Source: Apophysomyces variabilis (taxonomy: Eukaryota; Mucoromycota; Mucoromycetes; Mucorales; Mucoraceae). From it: 64,000 bases of DNA. Positions 1 through 11,021 of the stretch are shown here, piece after piece. Within the stretch, counting starts at the first letter, position 1. The number at the start of each line of letters is the position of its first letter. The notes beneath the pieces are model-generated. The model worked only from the letters and a program-made list of their open reading frames with translations, was not told the DNA's origin and searched no databases. The stretch is from NCBI GenBank assembly GCA_002749535.1, contig MZZL01000403.1, forward strand, positions 830,209-894,208, read 5' to 3'. The position numbers were made by a program, and so were the translations under genes.

Positions 1-216
1 CATTGCTTCATAAAGAGTCATATCCGAAAGCGGAGAGGTTCTTATTCAGCATAGTTCTCCAACGAAATGACTTACAGTCCTACGATATGGAGGGAGGGAT
101 CGATTCGAACAACAATATAGCCTGTTTCAGGAAGCGATGTATTGGATCGTCCTGAGGACGAACTAGCAGATGTTTGTTGCATGCTTGAAAAGATGTCGCG
201 TGGAATGGTTGTTTAA
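1..216 (+). CDS. 3' end of an unidentified gene (partial)
   Basis: A coding-like stretch runs from the left edge to a TAA at 214-216. Its last part reads PEDELADVCCMLEKMSRGMVV-like (start about 139), preceded by a possible acceptor (tttcag at about 127). An upstream open stretch (3-155, beginning LLHKESYPKAERF) is in another frame, so at least one intron or frame change lies between them. I do not recognise the family. The minus-strand ORF over the same bases looks like a shadow. The gene begins outside the window, so product and exon borders are open. Confidence 0.3.
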
Positions 217-396
217 GGAAGAGACAAAGAAACCTAAGTGGGGCAGCTCCAAGACTGTCCAATTCAGTGACAGAAAAATTGACACAGCGATCATGGATTC
301 AGAAGGATGATTGGATACCGACAGTGGCCGAATACCTGAACGTGACGCTGATCCTCACGCTTTGCATTTTCTTTAGTTTCTACAAATACTATAGAC

Positions 397-1201
397 ATGG
401 CTCATCGCCAGGCCAGTCGAGCTAGCAGTTTGCTTAAACCTTATCTTAAGCGTTTTATGCTGCAAACTCATCCCGACTTCTTTAGCAACGACCCTGCAAA
501 GAAGAAAGTAAATGCAGAATCTTTACAACGACTCCATGGGTTGTTGAATCCCATTATGAAGAAGCAAGCTGCCTCAATAGAGAGATCAACTACACGGTTG
601 GACTTCTATGGAAAACGGAATGGAGAACGCGTAGCTGTTGGCGTTTTTGACCGAAAAGATTCTGTGTGGGGCACTGTCCGATCCTTTTTGAACTTGTGCC
701 AGCAAATGGGTATCAATGTCATGCAAGCGGATATCGAGGCTGTGGACGCGATGAATACATTACCAGCCATATCAAAGAAACGTGTATCACTTCAACAAGA
801 ATTTGCTGATGCCCTTTACAGGCAGCACCAAGAATCTGGGCAAGAGACGGAATGGACACCTGCTTTGGTTTTGCGAAACCCACTATTGTCGTTCGATGAC
901 GCCGTCGATAGAAAGGAAATGGCGCGAAAACTCAGTCATTGGTTGCCACGATTGAGACCAAAGCAATGGTGGGGAAAGATCCCAGTTGTAGTGGTTCCAC
1001 CCGAAGTAGTTTCTGGACAGCCTATGGATAGTTTAACTGAAGGAATTATTATCCTGACAACCGATATGCAATGTGAAGGTAATTGAACGAAATTGACTTC
1101 AAGGATGCATGTTCACTTTTTGTTCCGAAGATATTGCAAAGTATTTACAGGTACACCTCGATAGAAAGAAGGTTGAATACCACCGCATGCATACCTGTTA
1201 A
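397..1201 (+). CDS. TCAIM-like mitochondrial protein with J-like domain
   Basis: The first exon (397-1078) opens with a basic N-terminus and a J-domain-like segment holding the HPD tripeptide (LQTHPDFFSNDP, residues about 25-36), followed by a long helical region. This matches the fungal and animal family related to T-cell activation inhibitor, mitochondrial (DUF4460/DUF4461 type). Those proteins are mitochondrial and of poorly defined role. A GT-AG intron at 1079-1130 keeps the frame and leads to IAKYLQVHLDRKKVEYHR and a TAA at 1199-1201. Family members usually have a longer C-terminus, and coding-like sequence continues to about 1455 in other frames, so further introns near 1196 and 1345 are possible. 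N-terminus fairly sure; 3' end unresolved. Confidence 0.6.
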
Positions 1202-1621
1202 GAGAAATTGCTTCTGGACATATAGAATCATGGACTTTGACACGTAGGCCGTTACTTCTCCGCGCTCATTCCAGTAGCTTGCCCTTTCGGACACCCATGG
1301 TGCTACATACCTTGAAAGGAAAATCATCACCTGAAAGAAAAAGGGCGGATACAGATTCATCGGCGACTACCAGCCGGTGTGGCACAGAGTTCGCACACAT
1401 GTTGAACAGTTTTGACCAGGGAAGGCGGAAAGCCACACTGTCCTTCCCAAAAGCATGACTACTGAATCTATCCAGTTCCACTTTTTATACCATTTTTAGC
1501 TTTTTTTTGAAACTCCATTTTTAGCTTCGGCTTTTCCCAGCCATGTAACCGGCTCCTTTATTTTTGTTTCTCTGTTCCTTTTTACCTTCACCCAATTTCA
1601 TCCACATCATCACCTTCAGCC

Positions 1622-2526
1622 ATGGTGAAAGTTACAGCTTTATTATTAGCTTTGACAACTTCTGTACTTGCCTGTGAGCCCTTATGTCGTCGAGGGTTAG
1701 CACAGGCATTTGCTGAACACTATGCTCCTGTCATTCAGTTGACGGTCGACGACCTCCAGGCGCCATTACAGGCAGCTTACGATGAGGTGCCCGTACCACC
1801 ACAGCTGCAGCTTCTTGCCCCTGAAGCCGCATTCCGTCAAACCATGAAATTTGATCTGCAAACGGCTCTGCAACGTTTTGTGATCGAAGCCTCAGGCAGC
1901 ACCTTGGAAGACGGCATTTACCAAGTTATGTTCAATGAGCAAGACCCATTTAAGGGTGACTGCAACAACCCACGACGTTTAAACAGAAAAATGCCTCCAC
2001 CCGGTGAAAGCTGGACACGAGAAGAATGCAAGTATTATCACATCCAGTTACTTAATTCAGTAAACCTAACCGTTTTTTATCTTTTTATATACAGGCGACG
2101 CTATGGACTATATTTGTGGTAACCCACCCTCTATCTGTCATTTCCTGGATATGGTAAATTTTTGTTCGCCATAGCAACATCTCATCTCCTAAATATCCGT
2201 TCAAATAGATCAAACTACGTATTATTGGCCGTATCAAACAACAGATGAAAGAACACACGACACTCGGTCGCGGACTGTTGTTCCGTTTGCTTTCTAATAG
2301 TGTTAAAGAAGCGATCCAGAAAGTTTTGGTTGAAAACGGCAGCAATCGAATTCCCCGCGATCCTAGCGTTATGGCCTATGTGAACGACTTGCTTAGCAAG
2401 GCGACGAACTCCATGGATGACTGGATTGCCAATGACGTTCAAGTTCTGTGTACACGAGCTGACCAAGACGATGCTTGTAACGGGTGGGATGAAGAGATTA
2501 TTCCCGAGATCCTGAAATGGCCTTGA
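1622..2526 (+). CDS. secreted cysteine-containing protein of unknown function
   Basis: The start Met is followed by a clear signal peptide (MVKVTALLLALTTSVLA, cleavage near residue 17) and a mature region with paired cysteines (CEPLC, GDCNNP, EECK). A second coding block carries DYICGNPPSICHFLDM. After an intron at about 2150-2208 (GTAAAT...AATAG) a third exon (2209-2526) reads IKLRIIGRIKQQMKEH and ends in EILKWP. Cysteines occur in all exons, as expected for a disulphide-bonded extracellular protein. I could not place the first splice junction without a phase problem: the block near 2095 needs phase 1, while the obvious donor at about 2030 gives phase 2. No catalytic motif is recognised. A CT-rich leader lies just upstream. 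Confidence 0.62.
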
Positions 2527-5500
2527 AGAAAAGAAGTAAAAAGGACCCCGACACATGGATTCTAGACCAATCCTGGTAAATTTTCCAGTTTTGGCCAACC
2601 ATTATTGGCTGTCTTCATACGATACCATGAAAGCGCGCTCATAAACCAGAAAACCATACTGACATCATTTTAAATTATGGTAGAACCCTTAACCCTTCAT
2701 GTCATTTTTCTTTTTCTCATTACATTCTTTTCGAGACCTGCATTAATAGAGCAAAGTAACGTTTTGATCATTTAATATTGACATAATCTGTTTTGCAATT
2801 CGGCAGCTGCCACTAATTTTATGCGAATTAATCCAATAATTTCCTAACCCATTAAACAAATAAGGTCGCTTTTAGGTTATGTCATGGGTTGCCTGTTATT
2901 CGTTGCTGAATATGTAACAGTGCAAAAGCGGGAATTTGTTGTCACTGCCATTCTGCATGCAACACATTGTATATCACCGAAGGCAGCTTGACGAATTCAT
3001 GCAAGTCTTACTACGTATAACAAAAGTTTGCACTGCTATTCAAGGTGAGGGATCTTGATATATATCACCCCCAAAAACCAGCATCAAGTACTTTGCCGAT
3101 TTCGAAGCGAGGTTTAAGCTAGTAAGTTTATTTTGGAGTGAGAGGAAGAAACACATAGGTACCATAGAAGCCCGTAAATGTTACTACCAGCAAAGACACT
3201 TCGTAGGGGTTACATAGTTCAGAATGAGCCGTTATTGACTGTGTTTAACGAAGACGATCAAGGAATGCGTCATATATTACCAGTAGGACCATTCGAGTTG
3301 GACATATCCTTTTCAGATTGCTATGCAATGCAGAAATAAAGCTGCTTTCTGATTGACCACACGACCTTTTTGTGGCTCGGTCAGAACATCGAGAAGGAAA
3401 CGCTAGGATATGATAGGCTATACGATATTTCAGGGCAAGCACAAAAAAAATTTGTGAATGAAGTCAACCGGCGCCAGAACACGAACTTTTGCCTATTATG
3501 GCAGGGGGATATCGTGCGCGAGACAATTCCATCTGCCATGCCTAACTTTTTGTTATGCCTCACCCAGCTAGGTAACTAACAAACCATTATGCTAGACAAT
3601 GAATGCGTTAACAATATTCCTTATATATGCTATTTCCAATTTGCCAAAGTGCATTTCATTATAGGTTTTATCAAATGTTTTTCGAAGATTCCACCCAAAA
3701 TTGTTTGAAGTTTCGGAGAGTCAAATTTTGAACAATCATCTAATCAAACTATGAAGATTCGCAATAAAAGATTTTGAATCAAAAGCGTGTTCTCGTTCAG
3801 AGGCAAGCGAAACTACATCACGAAGAGATAGATGCCCATTCTACTAATTAAAAGATAATTCTAAACAACCCAATGGTTAAAACAGTTGAGGATACGGGAA
3901 AACATCAGCAAAAGTACTGTTGCCGATTCTGTTTGTTTCATGCCAAACGTCAGATACCTGTATGATATATAGAAAGGCAATAAGTAAAGGTTAAACCTTA
4001 TTAAATATATAATATAATTTACCCCTAGCAATAAAAACAGCGTCAGTAGTAATTTTCGACGTAAATAGTTTGAATTACTGAGTATTACATCGAAACATAC
4101 TGTTTTTGACTACTAGATTAGGATTGTAGTAGAGAATAATAGGGCTACAATTCCAGGGTCAAGAATGTTACAGCTGAACAAAAGTTCTTTATTCTTTTAA
4201 GCGCAGACTAATTAAATAGCTGGCTTTCAATTCTATTTCTACTTTCTACTTTCGGCTAATTCTATAACACATACCATAGAGGCTTACGTGATATTTAAAG
4301 CAAGCCATGGTTCCCCAACCGCTTGACTCTTGTTCTCAATATCTTGTAGATTCTCTCACGAACAAAATAATCACGGAACTTTTGTTTATTCTACCATATC
4401 AGCTTTCTCAATACGTGAGGTCTCATCCATAGCTGCCCCGCTGTGTTCAACAAATGAGAGTAGCACTTCCTATTTAGGACCGCTATTCATGGCGTAATCA
4501 GTCATTACAACAATAAGTGACAGAAAATTAGAAAATGAAAGACTTAAAAAACTTCACTAAGTATGACGCTGTTTTGTTTATAAAGTGCGATCCAGAATGC
4601 ATATCAAGGAAAGTTTGATTGTTCTTTCTAATGGAAAACAACGATGGATACATATTTTAGTGGTAAAATTAACAAAGAGTGTACAAGCAATAGTATCAAT
4701 AACCCTTCTTTGAGCAGACGATGGCCACAATGACACATCAAACCTGTATCTTCTCTAGATGAATTCATTCTGAACATACACACTGGTCCATCCTCGTAAA
4801 TCAGGTAAAGGAAACCTTACTGCTAGCGGCCCTCAAATGATCGTTCCCTTCTCTTTGACAGTCAAGCAATTGTTGGCGACACGAGGCATCACATACCGCA
4901 CCTTCCTATTCTCTTTCTCTAGATTTGATGGTTATATTATTTTTAATTGAATCCATCCTCACCGCTTGTGCAATGGATGAAGTTTGGCAAAGTTGTAGAG
5001 TCCAGATCATAGGTTCGCGTGAACCGGGTGCGAAACAAAACGTTGTCAAAGGCAAAAACTAGTTCGGATCCAGCCAGGGAAGAGACTTATTTTGACTAGC
5101 GCGGATATAATACTCTCTTTCTTACGGCCACTTTCCCTTTGGTTTTTCCTTCAGTGGTTATCATCAATGACTGATTCCTTATTACACGATTCTATAGAGC
5201 TACTATTGGCCGTTTTCGTTTCCATCAGTTTATTAGTCTATTCAGTTTTGCTCTTTGCATTATTTAAGGAAAAACAGAAAAGCTTCAAAAAGAAGAGGAG
5301 GCCACAAACAAAGGTTTGTCATAAAGGCTTATCTCTTTGACCTACAAGTGTCTTTGTATGCATTTCAGAATTAGATATTGTAATCTTCTTTGACAGAAAT
5401 ATGAGTATCGTAGAATATAGCAGTATACCGTATGATTTAATCATACGCGACATTTGGCACGACTCACCTGTCAAGTATGTGATATTGGCTTGTAACTGAC

Positions 5501-6009
5501 AGTTTCGGAAAACCGGTTAGGCCTACAAATCTTAAAAGTCCTGTTTAGCGGGGCTTGTATGGTTTTGATAACCTTGATTTAGTAGCGCAGCGTAGACCCT
5601 AAAGTTTAATTTGACATTCTTGTTTCAAGCATGATGCGCCTCTATCAAAAAAATTGTCCAATCTACCAGCTTAAAAGGCTTAATAGAATTTGCTTTTGTT
5701 AGTAAAACGCAAAAGTCGGTCTTAAACTTTTGAAGGTCTTATTTACGAATGTCGAGGGATAGATCATCGAATGGCATAATGGAAACTTTGTTTTTCACGT
5801 AAAGACGACGAAGTTATAGTCTGGATACACCATCATTAATAGTTAAAAAGCAATAGTTGTCCAATTACGCATGTGACGGCTTCGGATTGTCGTCATACGT
5901 TAAAAGAGACAACGGAAGTAGCAAGAAATTCTATCACATCTATTTTGTGTTGTCTTTTCTCATTATGCTTTAAGCCGTTTTTGAGTGGTGCTGCTCAAAA
6001 CTGACAGCT
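2527..6009. other. gene-poor AT-rich interval
   Basis: No gene could be supported across these 3.5 kb. At 3182-3579 the + strand is coding-like but broken by stops (IVQNEPLLTVFNEDD, then IEKETLGYDRLYDI), perhaps an old gene or transposon remnant of unknown family. At 5092-5340 an 82-codon ORF has one hydrophobic segment and a lysine/arginine-rich tail. It is unsupported by homology and could be chance. Confidence 0.5.
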
Positions 6010-8840
6010 TTGATTACGCGTCCCATGAATGGAACCGGCAAGATATCATCTGCCTTGCAAAATCAGAAAATATTTCCAACAAGAAGCAGAACGATTAAAA
6101 CGAAAAGAAGGTGAGTCTTACAGAGGGGACAAGTTTTTCTTGATCAATAGCGTTTATTTACCAATGCACACATATCATGTTCAGTCTTTTGCAAAGACTG
6201 CGGACAGAGTGGTCATCCAAATAGACGATACAAAGCATGTCCATTGAACGCGCGCCATGGAAAGAAACCTGGTAAGCTAATACAGCTTTTAATCCGCAAG
6301 GTGTCTCTGATAATGTCTCTTCCTGTGTAAGGAGTAAAAAGAAAATTGAATGTTACAGAGGAGGCAGAGTCTTCAGCGGCAAAAAAAAAACGTGGAAGAC
6401 AACTCAAATCGGAGGAGACATCGAATCCAAATAAATTCAACAAACCATGCCCGAGCTGCACTGGTATCAATCACTCGAAATCTTCTTCTAAGAGTTGTAG
6501 GAAACCCTCCAAAACGAAAAAGAGCGTTATTGCGGAGAAACTAAATGACAATCATTACGAAACTTTTACTCAAAAGTTACCAGCTTCATCTGTGGTGCGT
6601 CCAGAATTTCGAGAGATTTTCCAAAATAATAGCATTCGATTATCGGCCTTTCTTAGGGAAGTTATCTTCCGTGGTCAGCTACTTTCAACTCGTACATTAT
6701 TGCGAACTGTGAGAGGCCGGTGCTTTCTTATATTTATACTCAAAACTTCTGGTATTCGGCGTGTCAGCTTATCAAGGGCATCAATGTTAGCAACAACAAC
6801 CCAATTTTCCTCAAGACTTACGTGATCACTGGAGAGCTTTCTTGGATAACCATACAAATGCTGTTTATCCTGTTAGGAAATTTTCGGGTTACATTAATGC
6901 CGTTTCGGCGGCCTGTGTCACGTTAGCCACCATGTATTCCAACAATGTCATTGAAAACTTTGAAAGCCGCCTAAAGTTTTATATCTCGAGACGACTACGA
7001 AGCTAATACCTGTGGGATGAAAGCATACATAGTCCATACCTCTCAACTAGCTACATATGTGTAGAGCTTATCCCAAAAAAAATGCAAAAGCCATTGCAGG
7101 AGACTATATTTATGAACTCCTTGCTAGAAGTGATCCTCACTGGCCTTTCGAAGATGAACTTGCCGTCTCGGACTTTGGTCAGGCTGTAGAAACCATTTGT
7201 GGCGAGTTTGCAATATTAATGCCCGAATGGCAAACAAACTAGGAAAAACTATCTGCTTCTCCAGGCAGCTACATTCCAGTATTGGCATATATACTCAACG
7301 AATACAATCAAGAACATGAAGAAGCCAAACAAAAACAAAACGCTCAAGGAGAGCAATACGATCCAAAAAACGAAGAAGCCAAAAAGGCAAAAGGTAGTTT
7401 TAAGGATCTACCGCGATTGTTTTCTCTGTCTCCGTCTCCTTCAACTCATTGGAGATTTATCTGCGTTAATTCCAAGACCCTTCAACAGTTAACGAACATC
7501 AGCCACCGAAAAGACTATGAGGACCAGCTTGCCCAGTTTTATCAAGTTTTTGATTTCCACAAGCTGGGATTTGACAGGTATTTACTATGATTATTTGTAG
7601 CTAAATTTTTCAAGAATGCTTGTTAGTCTGGAGCAATTTCAAAATTTCGGTAACGGTGGACGAACTGCTTTCAAAATATTATCTTCACCGATGGCTACGC
7701 TATTGACTTCCTGTTCGCTCGCGCAAGAAAGACAGAGTCAATGGTCACTGATGTCAGCCTTTCTGTGAAGACATTGACAGTAGCCATAGCTATGGCAATT
7801 TTGCACCATGTGCGATTCATCCCGGCATCAATCAAATCTTTACGCTTCTTATGGCTACCAATCAGAACCTCATGAAAATAAGGAGATGCTCAACCAAAGA
7901 ATACTATGTGTATACCGGTTCGCCGGATAGATAGAATAAAATAGAAAAGGAAAAGAAGCAGCAAGATATACAAGATATTGAAACCTCATTGGCGTCTGGA
8001 AAAACAGCTCACATCGAAGCCTACGACGATTATCTACGATCTATATTCGGCCGTATGGACGTGCTTTTCCAGTTTTATGGTCCGCATCGAGCTGAAGCTC
8101 GATTTAGAGGATATCAAGGCGTGCTAAGAGCAAGAGAGGAAATGGTCAATATACTTGCATTCGGTGGTAAAAAAAAAATACAACTGTAGCCGACGGAAAC
8201 GAACGAAATCAAACAGGAAATTCCGGAAAAAGAAGCGGAAAAACCGGAAGAAGCAGACAATAAAGACTCTGTAGTTCCCAATTCTTTACAACAAAAGGAT
8301 AGGATTTATCTGCATGACACTTCGTTACCTGCATTAATTAACAGATACTTAATAGCCTTCCTAAGCCATATATATTTGCCGAACGCAGTACGCTTAAGAA
8401 AACCACGCGTTTACCTCACTGGAGGTAAAAGAAATTTACTATTGGAACAAGAGTGCCACTCATTGTATTTCGGGACGGGATGTTCAACAATCGATGCAAT
8501 TACAAAGGACACCGAAAGAGAGCTGTGAACATCCTATGGAGATATTTGAAACGGAGAGAAAAGCGCAAAGAACTATTGGTGCTCACGATCGATGAATACC
8601 TTTCTTCGCAAGTAAGTTGGAGCGATTGATAGTAACATAATGCTCACAAACATCGTTTAGGTGTGCCATAGCTGCAGATGCAGGTTCCTGCAAAAGCTCA
8701 CCACAGCCGACTGCGTTTCTCACCATAGCATATTGGTATGCAAAAACTGTAAGACGTTATAGGACCGAGACGTTTTGGCCAGTAAGAATATATTCTGGAT
8801 CGCGTAGTCGACTTGGTTAGGGCAAGGAAGACCAAGAGAG
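6010..8840 (+). pseudogene. degenerate Fanzor (eukaryotic TnpB-like RNA-guided nuclease)
   Basis: Blocks of one protein can be followed in order along the + strand but fall in different frames with stops. First come two CX2CX4HX7C zinc knuckles (about 6190-6240 and 6452-6502). Then follows an N-terminal helical region (DLRDHWRAFLDN, IENFESRLKFYISRRL), then the conserved PRLFSLSPSPSTHWRF segment at about 7417. Next is a TDGYAIDFLFARARK block at about 7691. The RuvC-I block reads CAIHPGINQIFT, where the family has DPG. Then come KIRRCSTKEYYVYTGS, FRDGMFNN and a TIDEYLSSQ block with the RuvC-II Glu at 8594-8596. A GT-AG intron (8612-8660) precedes an OrfB-type zinc ribbon (CHSC...CKNC). The RDVLASKNI block carries the RuvC-III Asp at 8769-8771, and a TAG interrupts just before it. 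Fanzors are RNA-guided DNA nucleases of transposons. This copy cannot encode a full protein. Element ends were not found. Confidence 0.8.
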
Positions 8841-9258
8841 TTTGCCCGGCCCTCATTAGATCAATATACTGCCGTTACAAATACGGTTGGTCCCTCTGGG
8901 GACTTTTAGGTTTTTACGGTAAGTGTATTAGTCAATTTCTCTAGTTAGGATTGTTTTGGTAACGTTTATCTTTCGCAGGTGGTCACATCGATAAGCTCAC
9001 TATCACATTTTAACAGAGGATACTCACCAACAATTACTGGCAAATTCTTTATAACTTTCATCTCCAAATCTTCAAAACCTTTTGAATAAACCAGTAAAGG
9101 ACGAAACAATTTGATGCAACAGAACAGCGACTTTCATAAGTGACGGCAGATTTTGTTGGGTACAGGAACAGTCACCCATAGGAACCAAGGAGTTGCCCGA
9201 ACATGGATTTTGTTTTTGACGGGCCTACTGACAAACGACAGGATCCTTTTTTACCCTT
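8841..9258. other. intergenic, promoter side of SAM carrier
   Basis: About 400 bp between the Fanzor relic and the carrier start codon. Residual Fanzor C-terminal coding (a GRPREFARPSLDQY-like stretch) may extend to about 8880. Nothing else was identified. Confidence 0.4.
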
Positions 9259-10433
9259 ATGAGCAGTGATCAAGAGAGTCGAATGTACCAGGCTAACCTT
9301 AAGCAGGCCTTGGTAGCCGGTGCATTAGCGGGGACGGCTGTCGACACGGCATTATTTCCTTTGGGTATGACATGCTTCGAAACAAAAGTGCTTTCAGCCC
9401 TGAAGTCTATTGACACGTTTTTCCGTTTTCAGATACCATCAAGACACGATTACAATCACAAGCAGGCTTCATGGCCTCTGGTGGATTCCGTGGTGTCTAT
9501 TCTGGATTGCTTTCTGCAGTGATTGGAAGTGCACCCAACGGTATAGTAAAAAGAAAAAAAAAACTAAAAAGGAAACAGTTGACAGTTTATTGTTAAGGCT
9601 TACAGTTTTCCTTCTTATTATGTACTCATAGCTTCCTTATTTTTTGTCACTTACGAGGCCATGAAACGACTGCTTGGTGCATCCATTGATAACCCTCAAT
9701 ATGCACCCTTTGTTCATATGGGTGCCGCCTCTTTTGGCGAAATTGTACGTTTTATACGCTGGATTCTGGGAGGAAGGAGGTCAAGAAGAAACGATCCTAA
9801 TCACCTTTCTTTTTCTTTTACCTCGTGTTATTGCAGTCAGCTTGCACAGTTCGTGTGCCCACTGAAGTGATCAAACAACGGATGCAGACGAAACAGTTCA
9901 AGTCCACGTCTGCAGCTGTCAAGCAGGTGCTCCGGACGGAAGGTTTACTCGGGTTTTACCGAGGATTTTTATCTACCGTGGCTAGGGAGATTCCTTTTAC
10001 TTGCATCCAGTTCCCTCTATACGAATACTTTAAGCATGCTTACAGTAAATACAAGGGTCGCCGTGTGGAACCGTATGAGGCAGCCCTTTGGGGTTCCTTA
10101 GCTGGAGGAGTGGCAGCTGCCATTACCACACCTCTTGATGTATGCAAAACGCGTATTATGCTCTCTCACAAAGTAAGTACCTGGATTTCGGGAATTTGCG
10201 GGGAACTATGGTTAAATAATACGCCTTTGGTTTAGAATCAGACAGCGCACCAATACAATGGTATTATTTCAACAATGAAACGTATTGTAGCAGAAGAAGG
10301 AGCTGGAAGGTTGTTGGCTGGTATTGGCCCTAGAGTTATGTGGATTTCAATTGGAGGTAGCATTTTCTTGGGTGTCTATGAAAAAGCAGTGAAAACGTTT
10401 GTTCAATTACAATTGCTGGATGACCGACTATAG
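9259..10433 (+). CDS. PET8: mitochondrial S-adenosylmethionine carrier (SLC25A26/Pet8 type)
   Basis: Five exons: 9259-9364, 9433-9540, 9632-9744, 9837-10172, 10236-10433; all junctions GT-AG and in frame. The joined protein of about 286 residues shows three mitochondrial-carrier repeats: [11 protein letters not shown] (repeat 1, split by intron 1), [11 protein letters not shown] (repeat 2) and [11 protein letters not shown] (repeat 3). Length and the features [37 protein letters not shown] and [11 protein letters not shown] are those of the S-adenosylmethionine carrier subfamily. It exchanges cytosolic SAM for S-adenosylhomocysteine across the inner membrane, feeding mitochondrial methylation, biotin and lipoate synthesis. 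It converges with UTP12 downstream. Substrate is assigned by family resemblance. Confidence 0.93.
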
Positions 10434-11021
10434 AATCATAAAAAAAGACATAGTAGTAAAACGTACATATTAGATTCACAGCTCATACAAAATTGATAAA
10501 CTCTCCCTACTCTTTTATATCTAATTTAGAGATCAGAGTCCTGAGCTTGTGTTATGCCTTGGGGATATGGTTCAAGTAGGGAAAATCAGTTTGCGTCCAA
10601 CAGCAAATGGCACAATTTATGCATCACCTAATTTGACTTGGGAGCATAGCGGACAGCAGTAAAGATGCATGAAAGCTCAGTAATTCTAAATTTCTGCCAA
10701 GCCTCGCAGCTGATCGTGGCCGTCTCCACTGTAAAGATTTGGATAGATGGATGCCATGGAGTTTCAATGTTTTTGTAATGACCACAGGCTGCCCTAGACA
10801 AGATACAGCGTGGATTCCGTCTTATTATATGTGTGGCAATCAGACTAAAACAGTGTAAAATGCGAATGCGTTAAACATTCGGAGACTTTAAGTAAAAGAT
10901 ACATGGGTGTAATAAATGAAAAACAAAAAGGAAAAAAGATGTCATGTTTAATATGCAATTGGCATTACGGTTATTATGTCCAAAATGTTTGCTGCGAACC
11001 CCGACGATACGATCCCGTCTA
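10434..11021. other. convergent intergenic region
   Basis: Shared 3' flank of the SAM carrier (+) and UTP12 (-). AT-rich, with ATAAA-like stretches suited to polyadenylation on both strands. No ORF or RNA gene recognised. Confidence 0.5.

Noticed and set aside
5092..5340. 82-codon ORF with one hydrophobic segment
   Set aside because: No promoter-like tract, no homology and AT-rich surroundings; a chance ORF cannot be excluded.
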